Of a stretch of DNA of 64,000 nt, positions 60,201 through 64,000 are shown in pieces. Every line of letters begins with the position of its first letter. Position 1 is the stretch's first letter. A program made the translations under genes and the position numbers. Source of the stretch: Gonapodya prolifera JEL478 (Eukaryota > Monoblepharomycota > Monoblepharidomycetes > Monoblepharidales > Gonapodyaceae); assembly GCA_001574975.1 (NCBI GenBank), contig KQ965732.1:1250131-1314130 (forward strand), given 5' to 3'. The notes under the pieces are model-generated. The model was given only the letters and a program-made list of their open reading frames with translations, did not search any database and was not told where the DNA came from.

Positions 60201-63200
60201 GAGGTAGGGTTCATCTTGGGGACGATAATGTGTTCTTCCCGGATGATAGCAAAGGGATGGGCATGAAACAATACGAATTCATGGAAGATCTCAGAGTTTT
60301 GGATGCAAGGATGTTCCCAGCAAATGAGGCGCACCGGAGCTCAGTTGTTTGGCTTTTGGAGCATGTTGGGGTGAAGCACAGAGACGCTCATGATGTTATT
60401 CGATACCATCTGATTCCACGATTCCGCAACAATTTGATATCCCAAGGCCCGAAACTTTTGAGCTGCATTCGGTACCTGAAAGAGCACACTTCAACATGTG
60501 ACAAATGTGCATCAGACATCGCGCTTTTTGACGAACTTGGGCAAATTTTGCAGATTCCAACCACGTGTGGTTGGTGCTGTGTACGGGGCAATCGTGGTGT
60601 CTACTTGCCCAGCAATCTGAGTGGTTTCTTCGATCTTTCAGACGCGAACTTTATTGATGTGATTATTCTCGATTTGACGGGTCTTATGCGAGATGAAAGT
60701 GCGTTCGTAGATGAGTGGAGACGGTTCTTCCGTAGGTTGGGTTGTTTGGAATGGTTCACACCTGTGAAAGAAATGCGTGTATTCGAATCTACGTCGGAGC
60801 TGTCGCAGTTCGTCGGTAGAAATGCTATTATAAACGATTCTATCGGTGAAGGACCTTGGAGTGTCAGTGATTACGTGTGTCCTGACATGGAGGCAGTTCT
60901 TCTGAGCTTCACGTCAGAGGAGGACCAGTCGATAGAGAAACTTCAGGGTCTAAAATCAATAGCGATTAAATTCGGGCAAACTTTTGATGCGAAATGGATG
61001 GGCAGCCTTTCGTTCTACAAGAATGGAGTTGTTCATGACAGGAACGGGGCCATTCAAGGTGTTTCATTTTACTCCAACTTTGTGGTATCCCTTCGTGAAC
61101 ATCCGTGGATGCCAACGCACAAAGGCTTTTTCAGACCGAGTGACCTGTTCCTGCCTCTAGAAGATACCAAGGAGTTAGTGGGAGACCTCGTTTTGTATAG
61201 CCCTATGCTGAAGGAAGCAGATTTTGCTTCGACAATCGGATTGAGAAGGGCCATTACGTTATCAGATGTTGAGCATGTCCTCCTGTCCGACCTCCCATTG
61301 CGCGTCAGCACTATGTCAGGCGATGCGCCTGATCTGGAATTGATCCGGCGGACTTATGAACTGTTGCGCTTTCTGACGGAAAGTCTTGACGGTACAGCTG
61401 GTCATATCTGGAGCGATAAAGACATTGTGTACTTCCCTCGCCTATCTCCGGAAAGGGTACCCTCGGGTGGGTTGCACATTCTGAGGTGCCCCTCGGAGTT
61501 GATATGGACTGATCCTGCGCAAGTTGGAGATCTCGGTGGTCCTGATATAATGCAAAACCTCTTGGAACCACTTTACGGCTCCTTCGCAAGGGCAAAGGAA
61601 GTGTTTCTTGCACTGAAAGTTTCAGAGGTTCCCGCACCTCTCATGTATATTCAGACGTTGGTGCACGTCGCAGAATCAAACGAAGGATTCCGAAATCGTG
61701 TTGCCACTGCGAGGAGAATCATGGAGACCCTTACGGAGCGACTCATGGTGAAGCGTGATCGTGCAAACGTGGAACCAAGCACGAGTCCTTGGAAAACCGC
61801 AGAGTCGGAACAAATAGTGGGCGAGCAGGAAATGGTGAAAGAGCAACTCGGTAGTCTACCGATTTTCCCTTCGCATCGTGGACAATGGGTGACTCTATCG
61901 TGTGACGATATTTTTATCAATGATGACCCTTACATCGCCGAGCAACTGGACGATCCTTCCCTCCACTTCCTCTTCTCGATCAAAGACGAAATTAATGGTA
62001 ACCTATCCGCGACCCCGACCACAGTACGCCGTCTATTGGAAGCGCTCGGTGTCCGCCGACTGACGCAGATGGTGACAGTCATTCCTGACACGAGCGACGC
62101 CGAGTTTAACGACACGTGGGACCACCGTCTCGTCCATGTGATGCCGTTTTTGCAGAGGTACCTTTATTCGTTCCGAAGAGATGTGTATGTGTCCAGCGGG
62201 CAGCGGATTCAGGGTCTCTTAGAGTCTGGTGAGTTGGGAACGTTGTTTCATCCACATTGGTCACCGTCGATATAATAGCTACCACTTCAAATGACATTGT
62301 GCTGCACGAGCAGTGCCTGTCATGAAGGCATCCAATTTCCGAGTCCATTACAAGCTCAAAACCTGCACCTCTCCTCTCGTTTCCGCCAGCTGCGCTCTCA
62401 CCGGTCTTGATTCTTCAATGCCTGCTCTCTACGTGGACGCCCTCTCGGAGAGCGAACTCGGCGACGTCTTTCTCGAATTCACCCGCCTCATGGACCCATC
62501 CCACCGACCCGATCCTGACATGGCGCGGTTCCTCACCCTCATCTGCACAATGGCGACGAATGGCGTGGCTCTATTCTGCCAGAACGAGGGCGTCGACGCT
62601 ATCCCGGAGACGGAACCACTTTGGATTCGTGTACCCAAGCGGGCGGATGCAGGAGTCGACACCGGGGCGACCGAAGATGATCTTGTGATGCTCCCCAGCG
62701 ACTATGGTGGGCAAAGGCCACGAAAGGGCACGGATGGCATTACAGACGAGGATCAGCGCAATGGAGGGGGTAAAAGAAAAGCAGAGACAGATGCGATCGA
62801 TGTGGATGGTGAGGGGGACATGGACGAGCCGAGTGAGTTTGGTTTGCCACGCGGCTGCGGTGAGATTGCCTGGTTAGTGAGTACGGCGACTGAATTCTGT
62901 CGCCAAATTCTTGCCCTGCAGACGCCAAGCGCGCCCGCGTCACCAACCCCGTGCCCGCGCTGGGTGTCTCGGCAGGCTCCGGCGACAACTCTGCCCAGCT
63001 CGACTTCCGGGGTCGCAAACTTATGGGTCCCATCACCAACACCACTGTGGGCCGCCTGGGAGAAAAACTCGTCGCAGAAAAGTTGCGCGCCGAGCACGCG
63101 GGGAGTGCAGACACACGCATTGTGTGGATCAACGAGGAGGAGGAGAGCGGCGAGCGGTGGGACATCGAGATTATCACGATGGGCGAAGATGGGGAAGTGG

Positions 63201-63656
63201 AGAGGGTGCAGTACGTGGAGGTGAAAACGACAAGGGGGGCAGATAAGAGTTGGTTTGAGATTAGTCATAGGTGCGTGGTGGGGGGTGTTTCGGGGACTGT
63301 GGGAGGGGGCTGTTAAGTGAGAGCTTGACCACCACGCTTTGTTCCCGCCTTCTTCATGCATATGTAGAGAGTTCTTTTGGGCGCTTGATATGGGCGAGAA
63401 CTTTACACTGGTGAGATTCCTCAACCCTTATTCTGTGTCAGCCATACTGAATGTGACACGATGCAACCCACAATCACAAACCATGCTGCGCTCAACGTTC
63501 ACACACTCGCACGCCCACCAAATCCAGGTCCGTGTGTTCCTCAATATCGAGAACAGCGAAGGTGACTTGGCGGACTTCGACCCGGTATTTCTGACACTGG
63601 ATAATTTCGCGCAGAAGTTTCGGGATGGGAAGGTGAAGCTTCGGGCGGAGATTTGA
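54257..63656 (+). CDS. Giant GHKL-ATPase / NOV_C (DUF3883) protein, copy B, 13 exons
   Basis: Exons 54257-55508, 55575-55717, 55786-56546, 56618-57202, 57272-58554, 58615-58670, 58731-58858, 58923-58946, 59014-62228, 62314-62832, 62922-63270, 63368-63410 and 63528-63656 join in phase to 2,828 aa. Exons 6, 8, 12 and 13 have the same lengths as in copy A (56, 24, 43, 129). Residues 1-180 are an Arg/Glu then Arg/Ser/Pro tail absent from copy A. The homologous body starts near SEGRYITASEISE. GHKL motifs: ELIQNADDN (Glu1351, Asn1355), NNEDGF (Asp1387), GRKGVGFKSVF. The NOV_C end has WDIEIIT (Asp2736) and QYVEVKTT (Glu2755, Lys2757), followed by SHREFFWALDMGENFTLVRVFL. Residue positions assume the stated joins. 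The RS-like tail suggests nuclear speckle or RNP targeting. Function is unknown; see copy A for the alternatives. Confidence 0.87.
54265..54425 (+). repeat. Arg-Glu dipeptide repeat at the start of giant copy B
   Basis: A purine-rich run of GAGCGGGA/GAACGAGA-type hexamers coding alternating Arg and Glu (with a few Trp, His, Asp) directly after the initiator Met. It leads into Ser-Pro-Arg motifs (RSPP, RRPSDR), so together it forms an RE/RS-type disordered region. Repeat expansion is the likely origin. Confidence 0.85.
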
Positions 63657-64000
63657 ATTACCTGTTGGTGTGGTGCGGGATTTTGCATATAATCTATATT
63701 CTATGGTGGATACTGTGTCTGTCTCGTAATATGTCTCGTTTCTTTTTGTTTTGAAATACTGTGACGTATTCGAGCTGAATAGAAAAGGAGAAGAGAGGGA
63801 GTGAACGCTCGGTTTAGTTACAATCACATGGGTCAAAAGCAGTCCGGGCAAATTTGCTGGCGAAGTTTCTCACATTACTCCGACATAGCGTTCTTCGAAA
63901 ATCGATGAGCAATCCATCTCAATCCGCAAATACTGTTCCTGATGGGGGTTCGTTCCTGAGGCTGAGTGTATGTGGGGAGAGGTGCCTCTCAGATGTTCCC
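63657..64000. other. 3' flank at the window edge
   Basis: Downstream of giant copy B. AT-rich first third, fitting a 3' UTR. No coding or repeat evidence in the remaining bases. Confidence 0.55.

Overview
This is a gene-dense, intron-rich fungal nuclear window with no prokaryotic, organellar or tRNA/rRNA features. Genes are split by many short GT-AG introns, usually 50-110 bp. It most likely comes from a zoosporic (chytrid-type) fungus. The main pointers are two TPR proteins resembling TTC12, a factor for axonemal dynein assembly that is expected only where motile flagella exist, and a pair of secreted pectate lyases typical of a fungus that feeds on plant debris. The species assignment is inference; a pectin-using chytrid of the Gonapodya type would fit.

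Layout: 0-2.2 kb, an NDP-glucose 4,6-dehydratase (+). 3.0-4.2 kb, an ankyrin-type protein (-). 4.7-5.0 kb, a decayed copy of the 3' end of the next gene. 5.3-9.2 kb, a PPR-like, probably mitochondrial protein (-). 9.5-10.8 kb, a fungal multi-pass membrane protein (-). 11.3-12.5 kb, a phytanoyl-CoA-dioxygenase-type enzyme (-) with a GC-AG intron. 13.0-15.8 kb, a DEAD-box helicase of the Dbp6/DDX51 type (-). 16.3-18.4 kb, an extended short-chain dehydrogenase (+). 18.7-26.1 kb, two pectate lyase paralogues pointing at each other, with two genes of unknown function between them. 27.2-35.7 kb, two TTC12-like TPR genes, also tail to tail. 36.2-41.2 kb, a CSC1/TMEM63/OSCA mechanosensitive channel (-). 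41.3-44.9 kb, two unknown genes (+).

The last 19 kb is the most unusual part. Two giant paralogues (2,728 and 2,828 aa by my models) are transcribed away from each other from a spacer of about 189 bp. Each has 13 exons with matching intron phases. Each carries a sacsin/NO VEIN-type GHKL (Hsp90-like) ATPase domain and ends in a NOV_C/DUF3883 domain with PD-(D/E)XK nuclease-like residues. In both copies the ATP-site and nuclease-like residues are intact. The + copy alone has gained an Arg/Glu/Ser-rich N-terminal tail.

Other signals: (i) three inverted paralogue pairs lie in one window; (ii) a structured, covarying intronic repeat family is present in two unrelated genes, in the sense orientation both times; (iii) two relic gene fragments were left by local duplication. 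Exon joins were built by hand from splice signals and reading phase. Edges may be off by a base or two, and the 5' ends of a few genes are unresolved.
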